A stretch of 64,000 nucleotides of DNA, taken from an uncultured Bacteroides sp. (GTDB lineage Bacteria > Bacteroidota > Bacteroidia > Bacteroidales > Bacteroidaceae). Location: NCBI GenBank assembly GCA_949300425.1, contig CASGED010000021.1, positions 16,957-80,956 of the forward strand. The letters are read 5' to 3'. Below the pieces are notes generated by a model, which worked only from the letters and a program-made list of their open reading frames with translations, searched no databases and was not told where the DNA came from. Below are positions 63,567 through 64,000 of the stretch, in pieces (the first letter of the stretch is position 1; every line of letters starts with the position of its first letter). The position numbers and the translations under genes were made by a program.

Positions 63567-64000
63567 ATGAATAAATATATGGCAAGGTTTATCAATCCGT
63601 TTACGGATATGGGCTTTAAACGCATTTTCGGCCAAGCAATCAATAAAGATTTGCTGATAGATTTCCTTAACGCTTTGCTGGAAGGCGAACGGAGCATAAA
63701 GGATATTACATTTTTGGACAAGGAGTTGCTTCCTGTGTACAGGGAAGACAGGGGCGTCATTTATGATATTTACTGTACGGACGAGAATGGAGAACAATTC
63801 ATAGTGGAAATGCAGAACCAAGAACAAATCAACTTCCGTGAGCGCGCACTCTATTATTTGTCACAGACGATAGCCCGTCAGGGGGAGAAAGGACCCGACT
63901 GGAAGTTTGAACTGAAATCCGTGTACGGCGTGTTCTTCATGAACTTTAAGTTAAAAGGCAGTGCACATAAGTTGCGTACCGACATCGTGTTGGCAGACCG
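63567..64000 (+). CDS. Rpn / PD-(D/E)XK nuclease-family transposase protein, N-terminal part (runs off right edge)
   Basis: The first 144 codons begin MNKYMARFINPFTDMGFKRIFGQ (MARF at 63579 is an alternative start). They continue with the nuclease core: FLDKELLPV, VIYDIYCTDENGEQFIVEMQNQ (Asp and E-x-Q of the PD-(D/E)XK fold) and ERALYYLSQTIARQGEKG. This is the PDDEXK_2 domain family common in Bacteroides and related to Rpn recombination-promoting nucleases. It lies divergent to the propeller operon and marks the right border of the array. Confidence 0.85.
   Translation, partial: MNKYMARFINPFTDMGFKRIFGQAINKDLLIDFLNALLEGERSIKDITFLDKELLPVYREDRGVIYDIYCTDENGEQFIVEMQNQEQINFRERALYYLSQTIARQGEKGPDWKFELKSVYGVFFMNFKLKGSAHKLRTDIVLAD

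Overview
The window looks like a chromosomal segment of a Bacteroides-type organism (Bacteroidales). The evidence is the SusD and AraC-type propeller regulator remnants, lipoproteins with DUF1573 and 6-bladed propeller folds, NVEALA peptides, and promoters of the Bacteroides type (TTTG about 19-21 bp upstream of TAnnTTTG). Shine-Dalgarno sequences are mostly absent. No rRNA, tRNA or CRISPR array was seen.

Region 1 (1-18.4 kb) is mostly housekeeping. It holds a partial MscS-like channel, an AAA ATPase/DUF4435 pair resembling the PARIS/OLD defence architecture, the MeaB GTPase, a DUF1573 protein, carB, two secreted carbohydrate-active-looking proteins (a TIM-barrel hydrolase and a beta-helix/PDZ protein), trpS and an OmpA-family protein. 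Between trpS and ompA lies a scar. The 3' half of a propeller/AraC regulator is joined head-to-head to the 3' end of a susD gene, as expected if a polysaccharide utilization locus was deleted from the middle. Region 2 (18.4-27.7 kb) is a four-gene efflux operon (membrane fusion protein, RND pump, TolC-like, second RND pump).

Region 3 (28-63.4 kb) is the unusual part. It is a 35-kb, almost entirely minus-strand array built from repeated modules. These are seven NVEALA-type secreted peptides (conserved signal/leader, hypervariable Cys-rich tail), thirteen 6-bladed propeller or DUF4221-like lipoproteins, four thioredoxin-DUF1573 lipoproteins plus one free thioredoxin-like protein, two transglutaminase-like/discoidin lipoproteins, two signal peptidase I paralogs, and two O-antigen-ligase-like membrane proteins (one truncated). 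A divergent membrane-spanning winged-helix regulator sits at 54.1 kb. Gene debris (ligase, transglutaminase, DUF1573 and propeller fragments) and block duplications show that the array evolves by cassette recombination. My reading, which is inference, is a secreted disulfide-rich peptide system with its own export, processing, redox and sensing proteins.

Two classes of intergenic DNA recur. One is short motifs repeated at an exact 22- or 23-bp period, downstream of genes at six loci and with different motif families. The other is four long inverted-repeat elements with shared terminal sequences (AAATGATAATTTAG and AAATGGGAATTTAG), placed between operon genes. The window ends in a PD-(D/E)XK transposase/Rpn-family gene running off the right edge.
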